The translations under genes were made by a program, and so were the position numbers. This document shows positions 1 to 34,100 of a stretch of 64,000 bases of DNA, piece by piece. Numbering within the stretch: position 1 is the stretch's first letter; every line of letters starts with the position of its first letter. The DNA lies in contig CM020510.1 in assembly GCA_009823395.1 (NCBI GenBank), forward strand, positions 2,768,773-2,832,772, in the 5' to 3' direction. This DNA comes from Thamnaconus septentrionalis. Lineage: Eukaryota > Chordata > Actinopteri > Tetraodontiformes > Monacanthidae. Below the pieces are notes generated by a model. That model was given only the letters and a program-made list of their open reading frames with translations, searched no databases and was not told the origin of the DNA.

Positions 1-149
1 AGGAGGGGAAGAAGAAGAAGAAGAAGAAGTAGAAGAAGAGAATTAGGAGCCAGAAGAAATGAAGACGCAGAACAAAGAGCAACCAGTGGGGGGCAGCAAA
101 GCGCCAGGTTTACATAGAAAAAGACGGAGAAGAAGAGGCGGTGTCTCAC

Positions 150-18679
<18,530 letters not shown>

Positions 18680-19080
18680 TCTCTCCCGCTGAAGCCCCAC
18701 CAACACCGCCGCCGCTGGGGGTTTCGATAACAATAAAATCACTGTAAAAATATATCTTTGTAATAAAAAAGACGGCGAAAAGAGGCGGTTTAACGGGCCG
18801 CTTCACGCCGAGAGGACGCCGAGCGTGCGGGCTTTCAGGGCAGGCTGCGGCGGGGCCATGGCGTGCCGGACTCGACGGCCCCGTTCACCGGATCATTGGC
18901 TCTGCCGGAGTCCACCACCACCGCCCGAGCCAATGACAACGGCGGTGCGGACTGCCCCCGACCCACCACCACCACCACACCCGCCGTCAAGCTACAGACT
19001 CCGAGGAAGGGCCGCCACTTCCGCTTTTCAAAGTAAAAGCCGACGGGGGGCGTTACGTAAAATATCCGGGAATTTAAACA
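18680..19080 (-). promoter_or_regulatory. HIP1 5' region and candidate main promoter
   Basis: The 400 bp upstream of the HIP1 start is CpG-rich at 18770-19060, broken by an AT-rich patch at 18725-18770. A palindromic TTACGTAA (19053-19060) matches the core of PAR-bZIP/E4BP4 D-box sites, about 375 bp upstream of the ATG. The transcription start is not determined. There is no convincing TATA box. Confidence 0.4.
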
Positions 19081-19103
19081 ATAGGATTGATGCTGAAAAT
19101 ATA

Positions 19104-19153
<50 letters not shown>

Positions 19154-19216
19154 TTATATACATATACACTACCAGTCAAAAGTTTGAAGACACCTTCTCA
19201 TGCATTTTAAAAACAT

Positions 19217-19263
<47 letters not shown>

Positions 19264-20134
19264 TATAAACTTTCTATACTGCAGCCAGATACTGAAGACA
19301 TCAAATATATGAGCAAGATATATGTAATTATGTATATATACACACATATTTATGTGTTTTTGTTTGTTACCCTCTCACTTCCGGAGTCATTTCCTGTCAT
19401 TTCCATCATTGAATCAAATCTGGAAACGTTTGACCGACACAAACAACTTTTCACAACTCAAAGGCGCCCTCTGTTGGTCGAACATGGTACTGATTTTATA
19501 TTTTTGAAGGAGCAAACCTAAAGAAACCTATGATTTAAAAAGACAAATCCAGAGTAAACTATGTTTTTCTGATTTGAGTAAAAAAGAAGCAAACCCAAGT
19601 TCTTGTTTATCGGGTCCAAAACATTCACAACGTTCAAGTTGAAGTAAATTGGCTGTCGGAGCGACAAGGATCTCTGAGCCAATAGCGTTACTCTGTTCTC
19701 TGTCTGTGTGGTCAATGACCTCACTAGCTAAGGAGTTGGTTTTGGCTTCACTGGAGCAGCAGCACGGAGAACCAGACTGGAATCACGACAGGTTCAGCAG
19801 CTCCACACTGGTGAAATGTTGTATTTGTTGTCATGAGAACTAGAGAGTTACAAGGCAAAATTATTTGACATTTGCAGGAAAATTCCACTGCAAGACCATT
19901 CGTCGGAGCTCAGCAGAAGAAAAACAGACATTGAGACGAAACAATTAAAAAAAAAAAAATACAATACAAATTGTAATAAATTGGTAATAAATAGATAACA
20001 TTAAATAAATACGAAGTATGTTTTTGTGAACTTCACCCTACACCCTTTTGAAAATGGAGTGGTTACTTAAGTTGTTATGTAGTTGTCTTTTCACAGTTGT
20101 TTTTTAGTTTTCCTTGCATAAGCACATATATATG

Positions 20135-20190
<56 letters not shown>

Positions 20191-20257
20191 CATATATATG
20201 CATACACACATACATATATATACACACACACATATATATATATATACATATATATAT

Positions 20258-20336
<79 letters not shown>

Positions 20337-20462
20337 TACATATGTATATACAAACATATATATATATATACACCCACACACACACACACGCAGGTCAGTC
20401 CACCATCACGCGGCAGTCAGTCAGTCAGTCAGTCAGTCAGAGAGGAAGGAAAGGGATTTGAA
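19081..20462. other. HIP1-BCL7B intergenic spacer
   Basis: The two genes are divergent, with 1.9 kb between start codons. The spacer holds TG/TA microsatellites (19104-19150, 19219-19260), mixed TA/CA/GTAT arrays (20127-20390) and a CAGT tandem (20411-20440). 19168-19330 carries a fish interspersed repeat beginning ACTACCAGTCAAAAGTTTGA and split by a TA run. The block around 19380-19860 is unique-looking AT-rich sequence in which I see no gene. Confidence 0.75.
19168..19330 (+). repeat. Interspersed repeat (ACTACCAGTCAAAAGTTTG type)
   Basis: The head ACTACCAGTCAAAAGTTTGA and a later GATACTGAAGACATCAAA block are shared with a very common fish repeat. A TA microsatellite interrupts it. A second copy lies at 31918-32215. 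I do not assign the class with certainty. It is probably a DNA-transposon remnant. Confidence 0.55.
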
Positions 20463-20480
20463 CAAGTCTCGCGAGACTTG
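20463..20480. promoter_or_regulatory. Perfect 18-bp palindrome containing TCTCGCGAGA (CGCG element)
   Basis: CAAGTCTCGCGAGACTTG reads the same on both strands and lies 75-92 bp upstream of the BCL7B start codon. TCTCGCGAGA is a known core element of TATA-less CpG-island promoters, bound by BANP and historically linked to Kaiso/ZBTB33. The position suggests it drives BCL7B. It could in principle act towards HIP1 as well, but that start is 1.8 kb away. Confidence 0.75.
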
Positions 20481-20521
20481 TCACGGGCGACTGGGGCTTG
20501 GTCTTGGAAGTTTCTTCTCCG

Positions 20522-20533
20522 ATGCGTCTGTAG
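20522..20533 (+). CDS. Minimal upstream ORF of BCL7B (ATG CGT CTG TAG)
   Basis: A three-codon uORF in the probable 5'UTR, ending at 20533. Its stop codon is directly followed by an ATG (20534) that is in frame with BCL7B and adds MNHNSGK ahead of the conserved MSGRS start at 20555. Context is weak for both upstream ATGs. Whether the mRNA includes this region depends on the unmapped transcription start. Confidence 0.4.
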
Positions 20534-20554
20534 ATGAATCATAACAGCGGCAAG

Positions 20555-23800
<3,246 letters not shown>

Positions 23801-24330
23801 CTTCCACATTTATTTTTTTATTTTGCTGAAAAAAATTCCCAGGATTCCCTTCTTCAGTGCCCATCCGCTGAGCTCACAGGCATTGTTGCTTTACAAGCTA
23901 CAGTATGAAAGTGTTTCATGCACACGTTTTTTTTTTTTTTTTATATAATTTTCGGCCAGATGAAGACGACGTGTGAACGCAGCAGCTTTTGCGCACTTTC
24001 ACTTTTGCCTGGTTTGGAGTCGATGAACTCCAGCCGCACTTTGGAAGCTTTTTTTTGTGCAGTTTGAACTGGTATGTGTAGTTCCCCCCCCCTCTCTGTA
24101 GTTTTTCTGCATGGTTCCTGATGCTTTAACTATTAACATATACTGGCTGCTGTAATTGTTTTCCGTGAAGCTGAGCGCAGTTGGATGTTTTAGACACAAC
24201 GCTGTGTCCCAGGAATTTTTTTTTTTTTTCTTGTCACGCACAAGAATAAAATGCTTTTTTGATATTTATATTCCAATTTTCCCGTGGTTTGAACTGAAGA
24301 CATTGTAAGCCATAATTATAAAAATAAAAT
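23801..24330 (+). terminator. BCL7B 3'UTR and poly(A) signals
   Basis: AT-rich 3'UTR after the stop. AATAAA at 24245-24250, followed within 20 nt by a T-rich GATATTT stretch, is the likely main signal. A second AATAAA lies at 24323-24328, also followed by T/GT-rich sequence. Confidence 0.7.
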
Positions 24331-24499
24331 ACTTTCTGTTTCAGTTTGAGTCTGTGCAGATGTCTGTTTTTTTTTTTTTCACTTCCGTTGTGACTTCAGG
24401 ACGGAGGGAGACTTTGCCACATCAGCGAGCAAAGATTAAAGTTGCTCTTCGACTCTTTACAGTTTGATCATAAAAGCGCCTCTACAGTCTCCAGTCGAC

Positions 24500-25330
24500 G
24501 TGACTTAAAAGTCTTTATTGTCATCAGCTGACCCGCGGCTTTACAGTCGATGTGGGCGGGGCCTGCGGTGGCGGCGAAGGGGAGGCGGTGCCAGAATTAA
24601 CAATCGACAGCGGCCACAAGCCAATGGCAAAGCGCGCCGGCAAAAATCTCGGGGAGGAGGAGCCAATCAGCGTGCGGAGGGGGCGGGGCCTGTGGCGCTG
24701 CCGAGGAAACGCGCTTGGCGGTGACGGGCGGCGCGACGGAACAGTGCCGGTGGACTGGAAACTCCCGCCATTTCGACAAGGAATTAACCTCTTGATTGAT
24801 CCACGCGGCTCCATCGCAGCAACATCCGAAGCAAACTTTGAGCTGCTACACAAGCGAGCGAACTAACGCGGGAAGGACATGCGGCGGGAAGCGTTTGCAG
24901 AACGGGCCTAGTTTGGAGGTACTTTGAACGCAACACGCAGCTCCCAGTCCGTGAACCGAGAGGAGGAGCTGCTTCCAACCGAGCCGCCAGTTTGATCTCC
25001 GGGCGCGGGGTTCGCATCCCTACGGCACCATCCATCCACCTAGCGGGGCTCGGAGTTGGGCGGCTGGTTGAGAAGAGGAAGAAGAAGTGATGGTGATGAT
25101 GCTGATGGTGGTTGTGATGATGACGGCGGTGGCAGAGCAGAGAAGGATGCAATGAGGCGGGCAGCGAAAGGCGCCCTTGTTATTGTTTTTGCAACGAGGC
25201 AGCCAGCTAGCTGCTAGCCGGCTAAGCTGCTACACGTTGGGAGCCGGGGCCTGCCGGCGGTAGTAGCGCGAGCGGTGCTAAGCTCATCTTCCCCGCCTTG
25301 AGACTTTCACATACACGCTAAAGACACTCG
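24500..25330 (+). promoter_or_regulatory. BAZ1B CpG-rich promoter region
   Basis: High-CpG block upstream of the BAZ1B start and only about 250 bp after the BCL7B poly(A) signals. CCCGCCATTTC (24764-24774) reads GAAATGGCGGG in reverse, a YY1-type promoter motif. No TATA box seen. The transcription start was not located. Confidence 0.5.
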
Positions 25331-25442
25331 CCGCTTATTTGCTCACAGAAAGGAGTGACGGTTGCTCTCTGAGCCCCTTTCCACCCCGTGGGTTTCTTTT
25401 TTTTGTTTTTTTTTTTTTTTTTTTTTAAATTCCCTTTCAAAA

Positions 25443-27515
25443 ATGGCACCGCTGCTGGGCAGGAAGCCGTACCCGCTGACGAAGCCGCTAGCCGAGCCAC
25501 CAGGCCCCGGCGACGAGGTCTACATCATCGAGCACACCAAGGAGGCCTTCAGGAACAAAGAGTATCCTTTAAAAACGTGATGCTGCTGAGTGCCGATGCC
25601 GGGACACGCGAGCCGGCTCAAGTCAAGTCAACTCAAGTACTTTTATTAATGTTCCAAGAGGGCAATTTGAGTTACGGCGGGCAGTGGTTTGAAGTGTTAC
25701 ACATACACAGAGACAAAACAAACGACACAATACACGGACAACATAGCATGAGCGCACGTATTTCATGCGATGGATAAGAACACTAAGGATCAGGGAAAAA
25801 GACTACACATAGGAATAATAGACTAAGTTACCAAAAAAAAATGTAAAACGCGAATGTGACGTTGTTGGCCGGGTAAAGTGGCCGTCATTCGGCCGGGGTG
25901 GGTCGGATGGTGGCCGGTGAAGGCGCGTTAAGTGAAGCCTTTTCGGCGGCCACATCTTTAAAGGGTTTCCGGCGGGTACACGGTGTTCGGATGGATGATA
26001 GCGAGCTCGCCTCACGTTAGCCTGCTGCTAACCTGCGTCCCTAGCTCACCTAGCCGTCGCTGTAAGCCAAAATTGTAGTTTTTGGTGTTGTTATTCTTCA
26101 TTTCTGGGACAGTTCGACTAATTCGTGACCCGTTCTCTTTTTTTGAAACGCCCCTCTGCCGATTTGTGCCTCCCGTTCCCGCTTCACGCCGGTGGTGTGG
26201 AGCTAATGCGAGGCTAACGGGCGCTAACGTTCGGCTTCCCCATTATGTCTGAAGCCGCCGTCTGGCCGCGGCTACAGTGACATTAGCCGCTTAGCTGTCA
26301 TTGGGTTTTTGAAAGTTGGCCAGTGGAAACTGACGGCCGTCTGAAGTGAAACACTTGCTTAGTAAAACAAACAAACATCTGTTATTAGCTGCTATACGAC
26401 CGGTGTTTGACTTTAGAAGCACATCTTTCACCTTCAGGCACCTTTCAAAAATAGCCAAACTTCTCTATGCTTTGGAGTTCTATAAGATTTGCGTTCATCG
26501 TGAGGTGACACTCAAGTGTTTGTGTTGACATGACAGTCTGACATTATTTACTCACCAACAGCCCGGACCAACAACTTTGCTCTATTTTGTTTATGTCAAC
26601 TCTTAGGATTTGTTATTACTGCATATATTACTGTTCTCTAACACTGTACTCTAGCCAACTGATCACAACTACTGTTGCTAGTACTATACCACAGGACAGT
26701 AGATTTTTACATCCACTCCTAGACTCCCAAGACTTGAGCGTATTGAGATCGAGACAAGACCAAGAGTGTATAGAAAAATAACAACAAAACAGAACAAATC
26801 AAGTTCAAATCAATAATTTCCTTAAACATTTTTGCTGCTTTGCCAGTTATTTTGAACCATTTTTGAAAAAAACAAACAAACAAAACTTTGCTTCATAAAA
26901 TGAAGAAGTGATTTCACTGGTGTTTGACTCTAGAACCAGAGCTTGTAGATCCACTCCTAGATCTTCTGGACTGGATCTTCACCACCACACTGGCTGTTCT
27001 TTCCCTGACTTGACTCAAACTTACAGTTGCAAACCACACCCATGTCGTCTTTTAGTCAGAGATGAGCTAGATGAGTTTACTCTAATTTTTTCCCCCGATC
27101 GCGACAAGTGCAATTTCCCCTTGACAAAAGTCCTCCAGAGAGTTTGAGGCACGTCTGAAGAAGTACGACGAGCGCATCTGGACGTGCAAGAGTACTGGAA
27201 GCAGCCAGCTGACGCACAAGGAGGCATGGGAGGAGGAACAGGAAGTGACCGAACTGTAAGTTTCTCTGCCCACTTTCTCCTAACGTGAAAGTGAACCGGG
27301 AGCCTCGAGTAGCAGCTAAATAGTTTGCCGAATGTTTGTAAACCAGGCAGAAGACTTCTCCTCCTGAAGGTCACATGGGGCTCGCAGTTCTGCTCTGATT
27401 GGACCAGATCTGCTCCTCCTCCTGTTTCTCTTCCTCATTCTCAATTAAAGGCTGCACCATTGAGTCATCTTTGGATGTGAAACCTCCCAGTGTTCCATAT
27501 TCTAATCAGAATGAG

Positions 27516-27549
<34 letters not shown>

Positions 27550-28146
27550 AGTCCTCAGCGAACAGCAGGAGGAAGAGGAGGTTCTGCTGCGACGTGTGTT
27601 TACTCTCCACGAGCCAAATTGCACGTCTTGTCCCAGGGGAGCGGCTGCACAGAGCCTTTAAACCACTGCTGAGCCACCAGGGATCAAGGCTGCGCTGTAA
27701 TTATAGCAGCCGGGCCGATTTGCCCCCCCTGCTGGTGACTCTCAAGCCCTGTTACATAATGCCGAGCGCTCCTCATGATCAGCGCGCCGCAGATATTCAA
27801 GCAATGTTTAAACGGGCATGATGCTGGGATTGGGGATTTGCTTGGTCCATAAACAGGTCACGTGACGTCGGTTAAAATAATGACTTGATTTATTTCCTCT
27901 TCTAATAAATATATCCGAGGGCAGATGTCGACCAGGTTCCGTTTACCGAGCGACGCGCTGCGACGGTGACGGTCAGTGAGCCTCTCCTCTTGTGTGTGCA
28001 GGCTGCAGGAGGAGTATCCCCAGTGGTTCGAGAAGCCAGTGCTGGAGATGGTCCACCACAACACCGTGTCCCTGGACAAGCTGGTGGAGATGGCCTGGCT
28101 GGAGATCCTCACCAAGTACGCCGTGGGCGAGGAGTGCGACTTCCTG
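25443..28146 (+). other. baz1b: BAZ1B WAC domain exons
   Basis: Exons 1-3 (residues 1-127) encode VYIIEHTKEAFRNKEEFEAR, YDERIWTCKSTGSSQLTHKE, AWEEEQEVTELLQEEYPQWF, VLEMVHHNT and LEILTKYAVGEECDF, matching the human WAC domain. In WSTF this region has the reported atypical tyrosine-kinase activity. The Cys of WTCKSTG, reported as essential in mammals, is present. Confidence 0.9.
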
Positions 28147-31100
28147 GTCAGTCCCTCTCCTCCGTGTCGTCGTTGTTACGTAACCTCGGCGCGGCGCTGG
28201 AGTCTCATCATGTGATTTACTCTCCCATCTAGCGCTGGTGGCTCAGTGTAAGCCAGGCGTGGCAAACTCAAAACATAGAGTGGGGCCAAAATGTAGATTT
28301 ATGTTAAATTTCAACAGTAACCTTTTTCCACTGGCTAGTAGTTCTTAGTAGTATTCAAAAACCCATTTGAGTGACCCGGCGTGGGTTTTGCCTCCCGCAG
28401 GTGGGGAAGGATAAAACTCTGCAGGTGAAGGTGGTGAAGATCCACCAGCTGGAGAACCCCGAGGGCGAGACGGCCGAGAAGAAGCTGGAGGCGGCCTGCG
28501 ACTCGCCGTCCAGCGACAAGGAGAACGCCAGCCAGGAGAACCAGAGGAAGGAGCCTCCTCCACCTCCGCCCAGGGAGGAGGAGAACCGGAGGGAGAGCCT
28601 CAGTGAGTGGCGCCCGAGCCCAGAAGTTAGCCCGAGGCGGAGCGAGAGCTGACCTCTGACCTCTAGTGTGATACCTTCAAACCAGGCGACAGAGCACGGC
28701 GGTCCCCCAGGAAGCTGCCCACCGCCATGAAGGAAGAGAAGAGGAAGTGGGTGATGCCCAAGTTCCTCCCGCACAAGTACGACGTGAAGCTGGTCAACGA
28801 GGACAAGGTGGGTGGGCGGAAACCTCCAGCAGGGGGCGTCGCTCCAGCGAGAGGAAGTCACTGAGGGTTTCTGAGGGTTTGCAGTTGACCTCATCCTCCT
28901 CTTCCCCTTTCTCCTCCTCTCCCTCCACCCCCCACCTCTTCCTCTTTCTTCCTCCTCCTCCTCCTCCTCCCTCCTGCCCCCCACCTCCATCTCTCTCCTC
29001 CTCCTCTGCCTCTATCTCCTCACTCTCCTGCTCCTCCCTCATCTCTTCCTCCACTCCTCCACCTCCTCCTCCTCCTCACAGGTGATCAGCGACGTCCCGG
29101 CAGACAGCCTCTTCCGAACGGAGCGGCCGCCCACCAAGGAGATTGTGCGCTACTTCATCCGGCACTACGCCCTGAGGCTGGGCATGGGAGAGAGCGCCCC
29201 CTGGGTGGTGGAGGACGAACTGGTGAAGAAGTTCAACCTGCCGAGCAAATTCAGCGACTTCCTGCTGGATCCGCACAAGGTAAACACGGCTGCCATGTCT
29301 CGGTCATGTGACTTGCAGAGACATTTCACCCATTTCCACCCAACACGACGATGATGATGTGGTGGTTTAGGCTCTTGGCAGTCTGTTTTTTTTTTTTTAC
29401 CCCTCAATTCCAATGTGCTTTTTTTTGTCTGTTTTGTTTTCTGTAAAGTTTTTGGCGGAAAACCCCTCCGCTAAACGCAGGAGTTTGACGTCGCCGGACG
29501 GGAAACCGAGCAAGAAGCTGAAGACGGCCGAGGCGCTCGGAGAGGACGCGGGCGGCGAGAAGGAGGAGAAAAAAAAGACAAAGAAGAAGAAGGACGCTCT
29601 CGACGCGCCTCTCAGCCCCTCCATATGGGGGCACATGCAGGTCGGTTGACCTCTGACCTTGTGCGAACATCAGGGACGGGAATCGCAGGGAGGTTTTGCG
29701 TCAGACCTTCGCTTGATGGGGTTCCCCTGTTTTGTGTTGCAGAAAATCAAAATGAACGGCTCTCCGCTCAAGGTGAAGAACTCAGGAACCCCCAAGAAGG
29801 ACGGCAAAGGCTCGACGCCGTCCGGTCCCAAGACGGGCAGGAAGTCGGCGGACAAGAAGGACGGGAAGAAGGGCGGAAAGGCCGGAGACAAGAAGCTCAA
29901 CGTCCTCAAGGCCTCCAAGAAGGACGGCAAGGCCGGCAGCAAGAAGATGACCCAGATGACCCTGCTGCACCTGGCCAAGAGCGCCCCCGCTGGCAGCCCC
30001 AAGAAGAGACCCCGCAGCAGCAGCGGCGGCAGCGGCCTGGGCGTGGCCAAGCTGGGCAAGCCGCTGCCCCCCATGGCGCTGCACCTGCTGCGCTACTACA
30101 AGGAGAACAAGGACAAGGAGGACAAGAAGAGCTCGCTGTCGTCCATGATCTACAAGGCGGCCAAGACGCTGTCGGCGGACGACCGCGGCCGGCTGCCCGA
30201 CGAGCTGCGGCTGCTGGTACAGAAGCGCTGGGAGCTGCTGGAGAGGAAGCGGCGCTGGGCGGCGCTGAGCGAGGAGGAGCGGCAGGAGGAGACGGCGCAG
30301 CGGCGCAAAGAGCTGAAACAGAAGATGCGCGAGAAGGCGCGGGAGCGGCGCGAGCGGGAGATGCTGGTGCGGCGCGAGCAGTCGCGGCGCTACGAGGACC
30401 AGGAGATCGGCGGCGGCGGCGCCCTGCCCGCCTTCCGGCTGGTGGACACGCCCGAGGGGCTGCCCAACGCCCTGTTTGGCGACGTGGCCATGGTGGTGGA
30501 CTTCCTGCACTGCTACGCCGGGCTGCTGATGCCCGACGACCAGTACCCGGTGACGGCGCTGGCGCTGATGGAGGCGCTGGCGGGCGATCGCCAGGGCTTC
30601 CTCTACCTGAACCGCGTGCTGGTGGTGCTGCTGCAGACGCTGCTGCAGGACGAGCTGGCCGAGGGCTACAGCGAGCTGGACGTGCCGCTGTCCGAGATCC
30701 CGCTCACCATGCACTCGGCCTCGAGCTGGCGCGCCTCTGCCTGCGGCCGCGGCGGACGGCGGCGCCCGGTGCCGGGCGGCGGCTCGGAGGCCTCGGGCGG
30801 GGGCGGCGGGCGGCTACGACGACGTGGTGTCGGCCGAGTTCCTGGACAAGCTGGAGACGGTGGAGGTGTTCGAGCTGGCCGCCCAGGAGAAGGTGGAGCT
30901 GCTGGCGGGCCTGTGCCACCGCATCCTCATGACCTACTCGGTGGAGGACCACGTGGACGCCCGGCAGCAGCGCTCGGCCGAGCTGTGGAAGGAGCGGCTG
31001 GCCATGCTGAAGGAGGTCAACGACCGCAAGAGGGCCGAGAAGAAGAAGCTGAAGGAGATGGAAGGTGATTCAACCACGGCTGCCGCTCGCCATCACCATT

Positions 31101-34100
31101 CAGAATCGGCAATTTTTTTTTCCCCCCCCTTTCAATTAAGCGATCAATCGGGTAACAAAAATGGACTTTTTATTGAAAAATTGGGAACTGGTGGCGCAAA
31201 TTCACAAGTTTTTGACTGTTGGGGCCGCAACAAAAATCTGACAGGGGGGCTGGAGCAGCAGCAGCAGCAGATGGATGTTTTTGTGAGCCACATATGGCCC
31301 CCAGGCCGTAGTTTGCCCACGCCTGGTTGAGAACATCATAGAACCGAACAACATAGAACAGAAAAGTGCAATGGACAGGCTTTTTTTTTAGTGCACAAAA
31401 GAGGAATATCTTTGTTAAAATGAACACTTTACATGATTAATGAATCGACAATGAATTTCACTGCTGGAACTTTTAATGATCTATATCTATTTATCTATTT
31501 TGTAGCGTTGCAGCCCCAAAAGGTTCATCATTTCACCTTCGGTCTTATTTTCAGTTTAATTTTTGTAAAAAATGTTTCCCCTTTCTCAATAGACGAGAAA
31601 AAGAAAGAGGGCGGCGCCAAGAAGGAGGGCAAGAAAGAGGCAAAGGCGGAGCCCAAGGTGGAGGCGGGCGCCGAGGCGGAGGACATGATCAGCGCCGTCA
31701 AGAGCCGACGGCTGATGTCCATGCAGGCCAAGAAGGAGAAGGAGGAGATGGACCGGCAGAACAAAGGTGGGTCAGTGCTGAGGGTCCAGAGTAGAAAGAA
31801 AGAATAGATGCTTGTGCTGCATGTCTTCATCATGCTTCTCTGAGGTTCATCACTGTAAGCCACTGACTCACCACTGCCAGCTCTGTTCTGGGTCTGCGCA
31901 GTCATTGGTGCACCTTTATACACTAGCAGTCAAAAGTTTGGACACACACGTCTGATTGAATGGTTTTTCTTTCATTTTCATGACTATTGACATTGTAGGT
32001 TGACACTCAAGGCATTGAAACTATGAATGAACACATATGGAATATGTATTAAACCACAAAGTGTGAAATAACTCAAACAAGTTTTAGATTTTTTCTTTTG
32101 CCTGATTAATCAGTTTTATTATTTATTATTTATATCATCAGTTTTCTGTCTACTCTAGAATATATTGAATAATGACTGAGAACTAACAGGGTTCATTTCT
32201 TTGAGGACTTTTTTTCAATTTAAACTAGACCACTAGAGGGCGCTTTATAGATGTAATTCTCACTTTGTGTTTTATCTCAGTTCACTTATAACTTTTACCA
32301 ATATAAAAATCATGAATCAAGTTGTATTTTACACACTAGACCTTTACGTAAAGGTTAAATTTAAGAAAAAAAAAGGAGTGAAGTGTGGATGGGGGTCTAA
32401 CCTGCTGGTTCCTCTGCAGAGCGGATGGAGAAGGAGGCGGAGGAGGAGCGCGTCCGCAAGCAGCGGGCGGCCACAGAGCGAGCCTTCCAGGACGGGATAG
32501 CCAAGGCCAGGCTGGTGATGCGGCGCACCCCACTGGGCATGGACCGCAACCACAACAGGTCAGGCAGCAGCAGCAGCAGCAGTCGGCCTTGGAGTAGAAG
32601 TTCTTCTTCTTGTTGTTCGTCCTTGTCGTCACACACAGCGTGTGTCGTTGGTCCCTCCAGGTACTGGCTCTTCTCCGACGTGGTCCCTGGATTGTACATC
32701 GAGAAGGGTTGGGTGCACGAGAGCATCGACTACAGCTTCACACCTCCGCCTGAGGACAAGCCGGCCGAGCCGGAGGCCCAGGAGGAGGAGGAGGACGATG
32801 AAGAGGAGGAGGAGGAGGAGGGCGGCGGGGCCACAAACGAAGGTGTGAGATGACAAATACACACGGGTGCGATTAGAAACGTCAGTCTGTCGAGGAGGAG
32901 GTGCACAGAACTGTTGGGAAACAAGTGTGCGGAGGAGGAGGAGGCAGCGTTGACCAGCGTTTGTACCTGCAGGAGCTGACAAGGACGACGGCAGCGTGGA
33001 TGGTGCCATGAGCGAAGGAGCCCAGCAGGGGGCAGCACCGGCAGAGGTCTGCATAGAAACCACTGTCCCCAAGCAGGGCCAGAACCTCTGGTGAGACCTT
33101 CATCATCATCACCACCACCATTATCTGCTGCTGGATTGTATATTCCTTTCATTCTGGTGCTAATGTTGCTCCTCTGGCCTTGCAGGTTCATCTGTGACAA
33201 CCCTGCAGATCTGGAAGAGCTGCTGGAGAACCTGCATCCTCAGGGGGTCCGGGAGAGCGAGCTGAAGGCCAACATCCAGAGCAGGTGTGTGCAGGAACAC
33301 CTGGTCCTGCTGCCAGAGGCAGCTGACCTGGGCTGACCTGTCCCGCCCCCCCCCCCCCTCTCTGTCCTCAGGTACCAGGACATCCTCCACTCCATCCACC
33401 TGACCCGGAAGGCCAAGCAGGGCCTGCGAAGCTGCGACGGCTACTCGGAGCTGCTCAAGTACCTGCGCAGCGACATCACCGAGGTGGCGTCGCGGCTGCA
33501 CAAGGGAGGTCTGGGATACCTGGAGGACGACGTGGACCTGGAGGAGCAGGTGAATGTTGGCAGGATGCTGAAAGAAAATGAAAATAGAGGAAGAGGAATG
33601 AAGAGGAAACATGGATTCTGCTTAAACATCAATACAAACATATCATCCATATAGTATGGTTAAAATATGTAAAATATAACAATCTGTAAATATATATATA
33701 TATATATACATATATACACACTATATAAACGTCTATATACAAACATAATTTGTACCGACACACTCATACTTACACACTACATAAATATCACATGCCAGCT
33801 GTCTGTTGATAAACATCTCCTCCTCCTCCTCCTCGTCACAGCTGAAGGGAATGGAGAGCCTGAAGGACTTTGGCGAGGTGGTCATCACCATCCAGGCCTG
33901 CGTTATCAAGAAGTTCCTGCAGGGCTTCATGGCGCCCAAGCAGAAGAAGAAGAAGAAGGCCGCCGCCGAGGAGATGGGCAAGGTGGAGGAGGTGGACGAG
34001 GAGAAGAAGCTGGCCGAGGAGGCCCGGGTAAGAACCCACCACCAGTTTGAGTTATTTCCCGCACCGCCGCACCTTCTACCTGCTGCTGAGCTCAACGTGT

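Noticed and set aside
20060..20540. Tyr/Ile/His/Thr-rich frames
   Set aside because: Products of TA/CA microsatellites between HIP1 and BCL7B.
29782..30714. 310-codon minus-strand frame opposite BAZ1B exon 8
   Set aside because: Antisense shadow of a GC-rich coding exon. The plus strand carries the conserved DDT domain.
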